From Paramacrobiotus metropolitanus (lineage: Eukaryota; Tardigrada; Eutardigrada; Parachela; Macrobiotidae): a stretch of DNA of 47,305 nucleotides. This document shows, piece by piece, positions 22,845-34,546 of the stretch; the first letter of the stretch is position 1; every line of letters begins with the position of its first letter. A program made the position numbers and the translations under genes. The notes under the pieces are model-generated. The model was given only the letters and a program-made list of their open reading frames with translations, was not told the DNA's origin and searched no databases. The DNA lies in assembly GCF_019649055.1 (NCBI RefSeq), contig NW_026570550.1:1-47305 (forward strand). The letters are read 5' to 3'.

Positions 22845-23270
22845 TGTAGCCGGCAAACTTGTTGGCCTGTTGACTGTTGGCGAGCCCGGCGGGAAAGTGG
22901 TTTTTCTCCCATAGATCTGCCGAACTGCACCCACACTTCTGCCGACCCGACCCTATGCATTGTCTATGGGAACTCCAATAGATCAGCCGAAGCGGCTCAA
23001 CAGTGTAACTTGACACTTCAACTGATCGTAAGCAACCATCGGCTGGGCTGTAGCAACAGATGAAGCTGCCTAGGTACACTTTATCGACAACAGCTTAATT
23101 AATGTCAGCTTAATTGTTGCCAATTAGGTGGGTATGCTTTTTTTGAATGCAGCAGCGGACAACCGGCATCATTCATGATCATTGCGAAACGTAATCAGTT
23201 ACTTGAATGTCGATACAAGTTAATATTATTCTCAATTTTATTTTCTGCTTATCTCAAAGACTATGTACGT
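22845..23270 (+). repeat. Left terminal segment of the giant element
   Basis: Inverted and about 99 percent identical to 37640-38044. It contains recognisable sub-blocks GTTGGCGAGCCCGG, ATAGATCTGCCGAACTGCAC, GTCGGGTCGGCAG-like and GGGAACTCCAATAGATC, which recur in diverged form inside both arms. Confidence 0.85.
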
Positions 23271-23440
23271 TTTTGTCTTAATTCTTGCCAATTAGCTGAG
23301 TATCCTAAATGGTAATGCAGGCACCGGATAATCGACATCATTCATGACCACTGCAAGACGTAATCAAATATTTGAATGTAGTTACAAGTTATTAATATCC
23401 GCAATTTTTGTTTTCTGTTGAGTCTCATAGACTATGTATG
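23105..23440 (+). repeat. Diverged tandem duplication in the left arm
   Basis: About 160 bp around 23110-23270 (GCCAATTAGGTGGGTATGC...CATCATTCATGATCA...GAATGTCGATACAAGTTA) is repeated with many changes at 23285-23440 (GCCAATTAGCTGAGTATCC...). The right arm shows only one copy, so the duplication is arm-specific. Confidence 0.65.
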
Positions 23441-24065
23441 TTACTTGTGTAAGCTTTGCCTTTGAGAACTTCACTTAAAATTTTATATGATATTAAAGTT
23501 AACACCGGGCTTTGTCAGGCTAAAATTTAGCCCTCCAGACTTTAAACTACTTTAGAAAACAACTTTTCCAGTAATAGGTCTGGCAAACTGCGTCAATAGC
23601 CCTGCCGACCCGACAATACGGGAACTCCAATACATCTGCCGAACGAGAACTACAGTGAAACTTGATATCACCGTCGTGCGCTAGCCGATATACTTGTGAC
23701 TGCTGAACGAGCGTGTGCGTTCTTGTCGAACATGACAATAGCTTTACTAGCGCGTGTGCTGCGGCATCTATAACTGCATCTATCAATAGCATGTGCAGCA
23801 ATTGACAGTTAGGAAGATCGCTGCAAATACCTTGAATAAGCATAAATAAGTATATTAATAGTAGTAATGATGGTTGACAATGAACTTCGTTTGCGTTGCA
23901 ATAAATATTTACATACAGTATTAACCCGTTCCAATTGGAATAACACTCCGCAGAAACGCTCGCCTGCAAGGATGAGACACTCAGCGCAATGAAAAGCGCG
24001 CGCTTCTCTCTGTTTAGTACCAGTAGTAATATGAGTGTCTCGACCGGCATTTAGATGTGGGACGC

Positions 24066-24540
24066 TGATAAGACTTTTTACATATAATTTAATGCAAAAA
24101 ACTTTTTACACATAATTTAATGCAAAAAACTTTTTACGCTTATTTTAATGCGGAAAACTTTTTCCGCCTATTTTACACCGAAAAAACTTCTTACACATAA
24201 TTTATTGCAAAAAAAACTTTTACACATAGTTTAATGCAAAAAACTTTTTGCTTATTTTAATGTAAAACTTTTTCCGCCCTATTTACACCGAAAAACTTTT
24301 ACACATAATTTAATGCAAAAAACTTTGTACACATAGTTTAATGAAAAAAACATTTTACGCTTATTTTTATTGCGAAATACTTTTTCCACCCTATTTTACA
24401 CCGAAAATTTATTTACGCATAATCTAATGCAAAAAACTTTTACGCCTATTTTAATGCTTAAACTTTTTCCGCCCTATATTACACCGAAAAACTTTTTCAC
24501 TTAATTTTAAGTTTAAAAACTTTGAACACGTAATTTAAAT
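24066..24540 (+). repeat. Minisatellite array 1, left arm
   Basis: About 16-17 units of roughly 28 bp built on CTTTTTACACATAATTTAATGCAAAAAA. Three unit types alternate (ACACATAATTTAATGCAAAA, ACGCTTATTTTAATGCGAAAA, CCGCCCTATTTTACACCGAAAA), suggesting a higher-order repeat of about 85 bp. Confidence 0.85.
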
Positions 24541-24784
24541 GTGTACATTTTAGAGAAACAGACGTATAGCGGTTACATTCGTAGGCATTACAATCTGTAA
24601 CAGCGATCGAGTAACTATTACCATTGCATTGAGTTTTTTTTCTCATTGATATGTGTCATTGATATACGGGTGAAAGGTCAAAGTCAATATAAGTGTCTCG
24701 ACCGGCATTTAGATGTGGGACGCTGATAAGAGCGTCCCGGGATATATTTTTAAGGGTTAATGTTCCCGGGATAAATTCCCGTGA

Positions 24785-25560
24785 TGTATTTCCAGCCCCT
24801 AAAATGTTAGAGGCATATTTCGAACCCCTAAAATTTTAGAGGCAGATTGCGAGCCCCTAAATAGAGGCATATCTCAATCCCCTAAAATGTTAGAGGCATA
24901 TTTCGAGCCCTTGAAATTTTGGAGGCACATTTTGAGCCACTAAAATTTTGGAGGCATATCTCGAACCCCTTAAATTATAGAGGCATATCTCGAGCCTCTA
25001 AAATTTTGGAGGTATATTTAAAACCCCTGAAATTTTAGAGGCACATTTCGAGCCCCTAAATTCATATTTCGAACCTTTAAAATTTTAGAGTCAGATCTCG
25101 AGCAACTAAATTTATGGAGGCATATTTAAAACCCCTAAAATTTTAGAGACTTATTTCGAACCCCTAAAATTTTAGAGACTTATTTCGAACCCCTAAAAAT
25201 CTAGAGTTATATTTTGAGCCCCTGTAATTTAAGAGGCATATTTCGTGAGCCCGTAACTTGGAAGCAGATTTGGTATTACAAGCCCTTGTAATTTTGTAGG
25301 CAGATTTCCAAGCACTAAAATTTTAATGGCAAGTTTTCATCCCTGGTAATTTTTCAGGCAGATTTTAGGCCCCCTTAGTTTTGGAGCATAGTTCGTTCCC
25401 CTGTAATTTCCGGTTCCTTAAATTTTATAAGCAAAATCAAGCCCTTGAAATTTTAAAGGCATGTTTCCGGCCGTATAAATTGGTATAGGCAAATTTAAGC
25501 CTTTATAAATTCAAAAAAAATGCTTTCGGCCACCAAATTTTTACGGGGCCTTATGAGACC
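24785..25560 (+). repeat. Minisatellite array 2, left arm
   Basis: About 27 units of roughly 28 bp with consensus CCCCTAAAATTTTAGAGGCATATTTCGAG. Each unit contains a small palindrome (CTAAAATTTTAG). Units decay toward the 3' end of the array. Confidence 0.85.
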
Positions 25561-25680
25561 CGGTAATTTCGTAGGCATTGCAATCTGTAACAGCGATCGA
25601 GTAACTATTACCATTGCATTGAGTTCTTTTTTTTTCATTGATATGTGTCATTGATATACGGGTGAAAGGTCAAAGTCGCT

Positions 25681-26349
25681 TAATTGTGTTTTAGTTGTAC
25701 GTACATCTGTTTGGTTATTGGTTGCTTTAACTTAAGCGTGCCGAAACTTGCTTATAAAAAGTAAGGTTCAATAAAATTGTGTGGTATATAATTTCGTCGT
25801 GGCTGGCGTAAAGTTGGTGCCTACAATTAGTAAACTGGTTTTCAGTGAGGCGTTTTTGAACGATAAAATGGCTGAGGTGCGAGGCCCTGTAATCTCGTAG
25901 GCATAATTCTGGCCCTTAAAAATTTTTTCTGGGCTTCTTTATGCCATTGTAATTTTGTTGGCATGTTTCGGGCTACCCAAATTTTTTTCATTCATTTTTT
26001 ATCCTTGTAAATTCAGAAGCGCATATCGGGCCCTGGAATTTCTGAGGGCATAATTTAGCCTCTAAAAATTAATAAAAACTCTGAGCTATTGAGAACTGCG
26101 CTTAAAACACCAAAAACTCTCATTAAGTTCAGTTCAGTTCAAACTTTTATTTTTTTCCATTTGGTCGCTTATGCCTGCGTCGGTTGAATATTCTAAAAAA
26201 TAAAGGAAAGTTCAAGGAAGTACCCGTTAGTACAGCAGCTAAACTTTAAGCACAATCTTTTACTTTTAGGCTTTTCACGCATGGGCTATTATTCCGAATG
26301 CAGCTATTCGAATTATTATTGATGAATTATTCCAATTATTCATGAGTGC
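25681..26349. other. Left-arm stretch before the spliced gene
   Basis: Starts with a few more decayed array-2-like units (around 25880-26060), then unique AT-rich sequence. A pyrimidine tract and AG at about 26260-26270 precede a short open frame (26271-26351) in a different frame from the spliced gene. It could be an upstream exon, but no in-frame junction was found. Confidence 0.4.
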
Positions 26350-26839
26350 ATGAAATTACGGGGCGGCCTGGTCAAAGGGACAGTCCAAATAGAAGTATTG
26401 GCTGCTACTGGATTTGAAAAAGTTCCGTGGGTGAAAATTAATAGTACATGCCGTTGTGAGAGTGTATCAACTTTCTTATAGCGTAAATCTCAACCAAGGA
26501 TAGCACGATTTTGCAATTATTATTAGATGTATTCTACGTATTACGAGTATACTATAGACACAAGAAAAGAAGAAGAAATCAGTGTTGCTTTGATGCAAGG
26601 TACCGCTGCTTGCGTTCAGAAAACGTTTGGTATCGGTAAGAAACTGGGTGAAGTGTATTATGCGCTGAAATGATAAACTGCGTAATTTTGCGTTTAACCT
26701 ATGTTAATTCTGAATAACTTAATAAAACTACTTGCAGAGCTTTCACTATCCTTATCTTGGCAACAGCCAAACTCTTCGTTTCGAAAGCGAAAACATCGAT
26801 GGCTCTGATATCATTCTAGTCGAAGGTAAAGACCTCTAA
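26350..26839 (+). CDS. Palindrome-arm spliced gene, left copy (three exons, 100 aa)
   Basis: Exon 1 26350-26455 (ATG start; GGLVKGTVQIEVLAATGFEK) ends at donor GTGAGAG. Exon 2 26558-26652 (KEEEISVALMQGTAACVQKT) follows acceptor TATAG. Exon 3 26738-26839 (FHYPYLGNSQTLRFESEN, then DIILVEGKDL and TAA) follows TTGCAG. Phases 1 and 0 match, giving exactly 303 bp with stop. A stronger-looking donor at 26636 (GTAAGA) would not keep the frame with exon 3. The chain looks like a compact, mixed hydrophobic/charged domain with an acidic C-terminus. I do not recognise a family. The same gene occurs inverted at 34057-34546 with a single amino-acid change among the positions compared, which supports it being real and recently duplicated or homogenised. 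Confidence 0.5.
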
Positions 26840-29552
26840 CTGATTAATTTTTGAAGAAAATCGGCTTTTTTTGTCTCAACTCCACACTGAAAAGCCGATT
26901 TTGTAAGAGTTTCTCTTACAATACTGCGTTAAACTTTCCCCGCGTTGAATACATTCGTTGCATATGATGATCTAAAATGTCTGGTATTTTGTCATTTATC
27001 GGCTACCTGTGGACTTAAGAATTTCGTTTTTTTTTCTCGGCCAAGCTATGTTCCATTAGTAATTTCTACATTAAGCCAGAGCGCCAGCGACCAAAAGTAA
27101 ACCAGCAAGATCCATGAAAGATGCTGATTGATAAGAAATTCGTCTATGACTGAGTCAGGACTAGCAGAAATTTGGTGCAGTAGTGCGGACGAGATGCTCA
27201 GGGCGCACGGTAGCAGCATTTTCTAACGTGGATTGCTTGTGGTTGGTATACTAACCCTTTTACGGTCGAAGTTTACTGTTCATAGGTCATCGCGCTAGCG
27301 GTGTACATTAACTGTGACACATTTTGTGCGGCAGTCCTTGGACTGAGCAGACTAATAAGAATCGCGGCTTGCATATGCTTGTGGAGATGTCCAACATACT
27401 GCAGGTAAAAAAAAAGCAAATAGCAAATAAAGCAAAGCTCACGATGATCATATAAATATAATAGTAACAAGCTACTAACATTACTACTACTAACAACTAA
27501 CATTAACATTTTGACGAATGCTAATAAAGTTGTACTAGTCCTAGCCAGTACCACAGCACCTTATGGCTTATTGCCTTATTCAACTGCATGATTATAAACA
27601 TTATATAGCCCCAAAACTGTTGCAGAATAGTTGCATAACTATGACAATTGTGTAACTGAACGTCGTTTGTTAAGTTAGAAAGCCGACAGCTTTGTAGTCG
27701 GGCTTTTTTGTGCCATTAAATTTATGTAGTTATTACACTACGTGCATTATTATGAAACTACATTTTTATTAAACTACGTTTATTAACCTTAAACAAATGT
27801 TGTAAGTTGCGTTTAAACCCATGGCTTGACCGTAAGCCATTGCTAGAATGCGTCAATATATACACAGTTCTGTTCTTTCTTGTTTTATCCAAGATTTCCA
27901 TTTTGTTTAAGTTCTTATATTTTTGATAACTGGCTGTCCCGATCGCTGTTCAACTGCAATGGGCATATATGTGCGTTATCCGAAATGTCGCACAAGTTAA
28001 AGCTGCGCTCACATTCGAAATAAGAGCGCAGCACTGACGCCTAAACTTGTCAAATAAGTTAATTGCACAACCTGTAAGTAACAAAAATTATCATAGCATA
28101 GATGGCAGTCCAATGCCTACTCTACAACGTTAAACGATTTTCTGAGCAGTTTATATTTCAGGGTTATTGGCTCGGGCGAGGCACTATCTAAAAATCTACT
28201 GTAACGATTCTTAGGGTGTTTCTTTTATTTAGTAGAGCAAAATCAAAACTATCGAAATATGCGGAGAATTGCTCTGACACAGAAGGCCTGATTCAGTTTG
28301 CCGTGCTCTCAATCATTTATTGCAGTTAGGCGTGTTTATTACCTGAATTATGTGATTAATCTTATCCGCATTACTATATTTTTGTTGTCATAATATCATA
28401 TTGCCATATCACAATTTAAAACCTGCCTCAAGATTAGACCTAAACAATAATAAGCCTACATACGATGATTATCAGTTAATATTAAGATAAAATAATATTT
28501 AAAAATAGCTGTATCTTTTTACGTTAGAAGCAACATAATAACCTATAACGATCCAACGCAATAATAAAGGGACCGTGATTTTTTTATTCCGTTAAACCCG
28601 GGGTTTAAGTAATTAAACTTTGATTGTCTAAGCTCTTTTATAAAATTCCGAAATCTGTTCAATCGCGTTGGTGCAGATTGATGAAATAAATTATCGCACG
28701 CCCTGTCTAGTATGCCGAAGGAACCAACAGCGGTGGCGCAAACGAAAAGTAGATAGTTTTATCTGTTTTAGAATTTGCAGGTTGTACTGACGGGAGTGGA
28801 TTAACTTAACATGTCTTTAAGGTCTTTAAGAATTTTCATTCGCGGGCATGCAAGCGCGGCAAACCCGCATGGCACTGCATGATGTATAAAGTAGCTTTTG
28901 AATAGTCATTTGAACTAAAACGTGGGCTCTCTTGACAGTTAAAGAATAAACTTGCTGAACGTGGAGGAGTTGAATTAACGATGCACATCACAGTGTCATG
29001 TTGACAAAATTTAACTGTTACATGATTTTGTTTTATAACCAATTGGAACAATCATGTAAACATAAAAACGACTTTCGCGATGTTACAAGCATCACACACA
29101 TTGTAAATAAGTTGTTTTTTTTGGCTGACTTTCCATCTAAATCGCAATTTTTTTCAAAATCTACCTGCTGAAAAATTGCCGCGGCATTTAATGTGAAATA
29201 CTTCTCTTTTATGATTTTGTCTTTGAGAGACACAAAATGTTAGCCAATACACAAGTAACTAACGCCAACGCAGGTGAAAGGAATTGTTTGTGTTTTTTTA
29301 GCGTATGTCAGCAATTGTCAGCAAAACTTGCAAAAAAAATATGTATCGCAAATCTCATCAGATAAGCATGGTAAATTGTTTCACAAACAAAAATGAATCG
29401 CGTTTCAGCACATTTTCTAGTATTGGGAAATTAAAATAAATAAAAGCCGTTTACTCAATAGAACTCCGCCTCATTTTAAAAGTCTTATATATAGCATGGT
29501 GTTGAGGATAAAAATATTGTATCGTCGACTCAAGCTGGCACTATTTTATACA
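26840..29552. other. Left-arm stretch without a supported gene
   Basis: AT-rich, unique within the arm. It has two hairpins: AAAATCGGCTTTT / AAAAGCCGATTTT at 26857-26869 and 26890-26902, 18 bp after the stop of the spliced gene, and a short GC stem followed by six T at about 27680-27709. Minus-strand frames of 62-93 codons (27273-27554) and 66-71 codons (28836-29233) are conserved in the other arm but have weak coding character and mostly non-ATG starts. Confidence 0.4.
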
Positions 29553-29807
29553 CTACGCTAAATCCCTGCTGTACAGCATTATGCGCCGTGCAGGCGCGCA
29601 CTGAGCTGCTTGACAAATATCATACAACCGAACCGGACGGTTCCTAGCAATTGCTGCTAAAATACCGCCTACTATAACCCCACCCACCCCTCTCGAGATC
29701 CCTAAATTTTCAAAAATTAAATCCACACCGTTGGATTTGTCGTACAAATGAATAAAATAGTTAAGGCCGAATTTAGGAATTCGCTGTTCCCCAAGATCGA
29801 AGACCAT
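29553..29807 (-). CDS. 84-aa ORF with glycine-rich hydrophobic segment, left-arm copy
   Basis: An ATG-started frame identical in protein sequence to 31110-31364. It has a charged start (MVFDLGEQRIPKF), a stretch GVGGVIVGGILAAIARNRP at about residues 41-59 that could be a membrane segment, and a Cys/Arg-containing tail. No family is recognised. It lies at the inner end of the arm, reading away from the loop. A chance ORF is possible because identity between the arms is high everywhere here. Confidence 0.35.
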   Translation of the reverse strand: MVFDLGEQRIPKFGLNYFIHLYDKSNGVDLIFENLGISRGVGGVIVGGILAAIARNRPVRLYDICQAAQCAPARRIMLYSRDLA

Positions 29808-29975
29808 GAGCGGTCACCCAAACAACACTGGGAAATCGGTCTGGTCTGGGGAATTTCCAAAAATCTCGGTTGTCGTGTTTTGACAAAACTTATATTTTTT
29901 TGACGTCAGAAATTGCAATTTTTTGTCGTGTTTGACAATTCTGACGGTAGTCGGTTTCAACCACCCGGGTGGTTG

Positions 29976-30945
29976 ACCAGTTGAGATGCATCATAACGAC
30001 CGTGTGCGCATCCGCAGCGCGGAGCGCCGCAGATTTTGCGCACCTACACACGCAAGTGTGTAGGTGGACACATTGTTTGGCCTGAAGGCCTGGATATACT
30101 TTTGCAGTTGTGAACATTCATTTTTTCAAGGTACGCAGTGCTCTTCGTCAACTGGTCGTTATGATGCATAAAATAATAAAAAAATGAGGCATGTGATTAC
30201 CCATAAACCTGCAGTTTTTAAATAGTGATTTTTTTAATTTTTAAAGCGCTCGTGCGCATTTTGAATCAACGAAAACCGTCTAGTGCTGGTAATAAGAGTC
30301 CTTCTCAACATATGTTTTTTTACCACCCGTTTTTAAAAAGTTACTTATTTTTACTTACTTTTGACGGTTTACTGGAGCGTGTACTTATTATTTAATGTTT
30401 TAGAGCATTTTTACATACTAATTAGAGTGAATTTTTTGATTAAATTTAAGGCAGAATTAACAATTTTGAATAGCGTTGACTTTATAGTGCGCCTAAACAG
30501 TACAGACGAGATTTTCCTTCGTATGCTCTAAAAGTATTTGTTAATTTTATCGAAATAAATAGAATACTATTCGTATATACAGGAGTTTGCTTTAGGGTGG
30601 CAGGCTGGTACCTCAATATAACGCACACTAACTTGACCGGCTAGCCGCAGCAATTGACGCGCCAATTAGTTCGGCTGATATAAAGCTCGTACAGCTTCAG
30701 TTTAATTACGCTAAAAAAATGGCCTTAGTGAATCAATTAGTAAACGACTTTCACTTAATTTGCACATAATGTTAATATTCATTTACGTTTAATATACTTA
30801 AACTGGCAGCACGTTTACTTACTTTTACATACTGAATCGTCGACTCAAGTTAGCGCTATTGTTTCATACTGCGCCAAGCCCATGCTATACAGCCCCAAAC
30901 GCCATGCAGGTGTGCAGTGAACTGCTTGAACAGCATCATACAATC
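29976..30945. other. Central loop of the giant palindrome
   Basis: The roughly 970-bp spacer between the two arms. The left edge is the palindrome CAACCACCCGGGTGGTTG (29958-29975), the right edge its partial copy at 30944-30959. The left 200 bp holds nested hairpins. The middle is AT-rich without an ORF. The right end (30833-30945) is a diverged direct copy of 29516-29640 in the left arm. Confidence 0.75.
29986..30169. repeat. Nested hairpin cluster at the loop apex
   Basis: The outer 16-bp inverted repeat ATGCATCATAACGACC (29986-30001) pairs exactly with 30154-30169. Inside it GTGCGCA (30004-30010) pairs with TGCGCAC (30037-30043). Immediately next is an 11-bp perfect stem CACCTACACAC / GTGTGTAGGTG (30041-30051 and 30056-30066) closed by GCAA, a GNRA-type tetraloop. 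The two inner stems share bases 30041-30043, so they would compete there. It could act as folded RNA or as a DNA cruciform. Confidence 0.7.
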
Positions 30946-31109
30946 AACCCGGGTGGTTGAAACCGACTACCGTCAAAATTGTCAAACACGACAAAAAATT
31001 GCAATTTCTGACGTCAAAAAAATATAAGTTTTGTCAAAACACGACAACCGAGATTTTTGGAAATTCCCCAGACCAGACCGATTTCCCAGTGTTGTTTGGG
31101 TGACCGCTC

Positions 31110-31364
31110 ATGGTCTTCGATCTTGGGGAACAGCGAATTCCTAAATTCGGCCTTAACTATTTTATTCATTTGTACGACAAATCCAACGGTGTGGATTTAA
31201 TTTTTGAAAATTTAGGGATCTCGAGAGGGGTGGGTGGGGTTATAGTAGGCGGTATTTTAGCAGCAATTGCTAGGAACCGTCCGGTTCGGTTGTATGATAT
31301 TTGTCAAGCAGCTCAGTGCGCGCCTGCACGGCGCATAATGCTGTACAGCAGGGATTTAGCGTAG
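31110..31364 (+). CDS. 84-aa ORF with glycine-rich hydrophobic segment, right-arm copy
   Basis: Mirror copy of 29553-29807, with the same predicted protein, including the ATG. The same caveats apply: conservation may reflect arm homogenisation rather than selection on the protein. Confidence 0.35.
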   Translation: MVFDLGEQRIPKFGLNYFIHLYDKSNGVDLIFENLGISRGVGGVIVGGILAAIARNRPVRLYDICQAAQCAPARRIMLYSRDLA

Positions 31365-34056
31365 TGTATAAAATAGTGCCAGCTTGAGTCGACGATACAA
31401 TATTTTTATCCTCAACACCATGCTATATATAAGACTTTTAAAATGAGGCGGAGTTCTATTGAGTAAACGGCTTTTATTTATTTTAATTTCCCAATACTAG
31501 AAAATGTGCTGAAACGCGATTCATTTTTGTTTGTGAAACAATTAACCATGCTTATCTGATGAGATTTGCGATACATATTTTTTTTGCAAGTTTTGCTGAC
31601 ATACGCTAAAAAAACACAAACAATTCCTTTCACCTGCGTTGGCGTTAGTTACTTGTGTATTGGCTAACATTTTGTGTCTCTCAAAGACAAAATCATAAAA
31701 GAGAAGTATTTCACATTAAATGCCGCGGCAATTTTTCAGCAGGTAGATTTTGAAAAAAATTGCGATTTAGATGGAAAGTCAGCCAAAAAAAACAACTTAT
31801 TTACAATGTGTGTGATGCTTGTAACATCGCGAAAGTCGTTTTTATGTTTACATGATTGTTCCAATTGGTTATAAAACAAAATCATGTAACAGTTAAATTT
31901 TGTCAACATGACACTGTGATGTGCATCGTTAATTCAACTCCTCCACGTTCAGCAAGTTTATTCTTTAACTGTCAAGAGAGCCCACGTTTTAGTTCAAATG
32001 ACTATTCAAAAGCTACTTTATACATCATGCAGTGCCATGCGGGTTTGCCGCGCTTGCATGCCCGCGAATGAAAATTCTTAAAGACCTTAAAGACATGTTA
32101 AGTTAATCCACTCCCGTCAGTACAACCTGCAAATTCTAAAACAGATAAAACTATCTACTTTTCGTTTGCGCCACCGCTGTTGGTTCCTTCGGCATACTAG
32201 ACAGGGCGTGCGATATTTTATTTCATCAATCTACACCAACGCGATTGAACAGATTTCGGAATTTCAAAGAAGAGCTTAGACAATCAAAGTTTAATTACTT
32301 AAACCCCGGGTTTAACGGAATAAAAAAATCACGGTCCCTTTATTATGGCGTTGGATCGTGATAGGTTATTATGTTGCTTCTAACGTAAAAAGATACAGCT
32401 ATTTTTAAATATTATTTTATCTTAATATTAACTAATAATCATCGTATGTAGGCTTATTATTGTTTAGGTCTAATCTTGAGGCAGGTTTTAAATTGTGATA
32501 TGGCAATATGATATTATGACAACAAAAATATAGTAATGCGGATAAGATTAATCACATAATTCAGGTAATAAACACGCCTAACTGCAATAAATGATTGAGA
32601 GCACGGCAAACTGAATCAGGCCTTCTGTGTCAGAGCAATTCTCCATATTTCGATAGTTTTGATTTTTGCTCTACTAAATAAAAGAAACACCCTAAGAATC
32701 GTTACAGTAGATTTTTAGATAGTGCCTCGCCCGAGCCAATAACCCTGAAATATAAACTGCTCAGAAAATCGTTTAACGTTGTAGAGTAGGCATTGGACTG
32801 CCATCTATGCTATGATAATTTTTGTTACTTACAGGTTGTGCAATTAACTTATTTGACAAGTTTGTATGTCAGTGCTGCGCTCTTATTTCGAATCTGAGCG
32901 CAGCTTTAACTTGTGCGACATTTCGGATAACGCACATATAAGCCCATTGCAGTTGAACAGCGATCGGGACAGCCAGTTATCAAAAATATAAGAACTTAAA
33001 CAAAATGGAAATCTTGGATAAAACAAGAAAGAACAGAACTGTGTATATATTGACGCATTCTAGCAATGGCTTACGGTCAAGCCATGGGTTTAAACGCAAC
33101 TTACAACATTTGTTTAAGGTTAATAAACGTAGTTTAATAAAAATGTAGTTTCATAATAATGCACGTAGTGTAATAACTACATAAATTTAATGGCACAAAA
33201 AAGCCCGACTACAAAAAGCTGTCGGCTTTCTAACTTAACAAACGACGTTCAGTTACACAATTGTCATAGTTATGCAACTATTCTGCAACAGTTTTGGGGC
33301 TATATAATGTTTATAATCATGCAGTTGAATAAGGCAATAAGCCATAAGGTGCTGTGGTACTGGCTAGGACTAGTACAACTTTATTAGCATTCGTCAAAAT
33401 GTTAGTGTTAGTTGTTAGTAGTAGTAATGTTAGTAGCTTGTTACTATTATATTTATATGATCATCGTGAGCTTTGCTTTATTTGCTATTTGCTTTTTTTT
33501 TACCTGCAGTATGTTGGACATCTCCACAAGCATATGCAAGCCGCGATTCTTATTAGTCTGCTCAGTCCAAGGACTGCCGCACAAAATGTCATGATTAATG
33601 TACACGCTAGCGCGATGACCTATGAACAGTAAACTTCGACCGTAAAAGGGTTAGTATACCAACCACAAGCAATCCACGTTAGAAAATGCTGCTACCGTGC
33701 GCCTGAGCATCTCGTCACACTACTGCAAATTTCTGCTAGTCCTGACTCAGTCATAGACGAATTTCTTATCAATCAGCATCTTTCATGGATCTTGCTGGTT
33801 TACTTTTGGTCGCTGGCGCTCTGGCTTAATGTAGAAATTACTAATGGAACATAGCTTGGCCGAGAAAAAAACGAAATTCTTAAGTCCACAGGTAGCCGAT
33901 AAATGACAAAATACCAGACATTTTAGATCATCATATGCAACAGAATGTATTCAACGCGGGAAAGTTTAACGCAGTATTGTAAGAGAAACTCTTACAAAAT
34001 CGGCTTTTCAGTGTGGAGTTGAGACAAAAAAGCCGATTTTCTTCAAAATTAATCAG
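31365..34056. other. Right-arm stretch without a supported gene
   Basis: Inverted counterpart of 26840-29552, with scattered single-base differences and small indels (for example around 32880, 33590 and 33960). It contains the mirrored frames 31674-31874, 31856-32071 and 33354-33632, which are not called as genes. Confidence 0.4.
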
Positions 34057-34546
34057 TTAGAGGTCTTTACCTTCGACTAGAATGATATCAGAGCCATCGA
34101 TGTTTTCGCTTTCGAAACGAAGAGTTTGGCTGTTGCCAAGATAAGGATAGTGAAAGCTCTGCAAGTAGTTTTATTAAGTTATTCAGAATTAACATAGGTT
34201 AAACGCAAAATTACGCAGTTTATCATTTCAGCGCATAATACACTTCACCCAGTTTCTTACCGATACCAAACGTTTTCTGAACGCAAGCAGCGGTACCTTG
34301 CATCAAAGCAACAATGATTTCTTCTTCTTTTCCTGTGTCTATAGTATACTCGTAATACGTAGAATACATCTAATTATAATTGCAAAATCGTGCTATCCTT
34401 GGTTGAGATTTACGCTATAAGAAAGTTGATACACTCTCACAACGGCATGTACTATTAATTTTCACCCACGGAACTTTTTCAAATCCAGTAGCAGCCAATA
34501 CTTCTATTTGGACTGTCCCTTTGACCAGGCCGCCCCGTAATTTCAT
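34057..34546 (-). CDS. Palindrome-arm spliced gene, right copy (three exons, 100 aa)
   Basis: Exact mirror of 26350-26839: ATG at 34546-34544, the same splice sites and the stop at 34059-34057. The only change I found in the exons turns AGT into ATT (Ser to Ile) in the sequence after KEEEI. Both copies read toward the palindrome centre. If expressed, opposite-strand transcripts from the two copies could form long double-stranded RNA. Confidence 0.5.

Larger units (their letters stand above)
24035..25680 (+). repeat. Left double module: R1-array1-R2-R1-array2-R2
   Basis: R1 (GTGTCTCGACCGGCATTTAG..., about 37 bp) occurs at 24035-24071 and 24693-24731. R2 (about 105 bp, GTAGGCATT...GCGATCGAGTAACTATTACC...GAAAGGTCAAAGTC) occurs at about 24581-24686 and 25571-25678. 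The two R1-R2 pairs enclose different minisatellites. The order is mirrored in the right arm at about 35220-36895. Confidence 0.8.

Noticed and set aside
24066-25560. CRISPR-like array
   Set aside because: Units of about 28 bp lie head to tail without unique spacers, and the context is eukaryotic; these are minisatellites.
27273-33632. Paired 60-93-aa frames in the arms (27273-27554 and 33354-33632)
   Set aside because: They overlap in two frames, have low-complexity Leu/Val/Ser composition, and the C-terminal ends differ by a frameshift between the arms.
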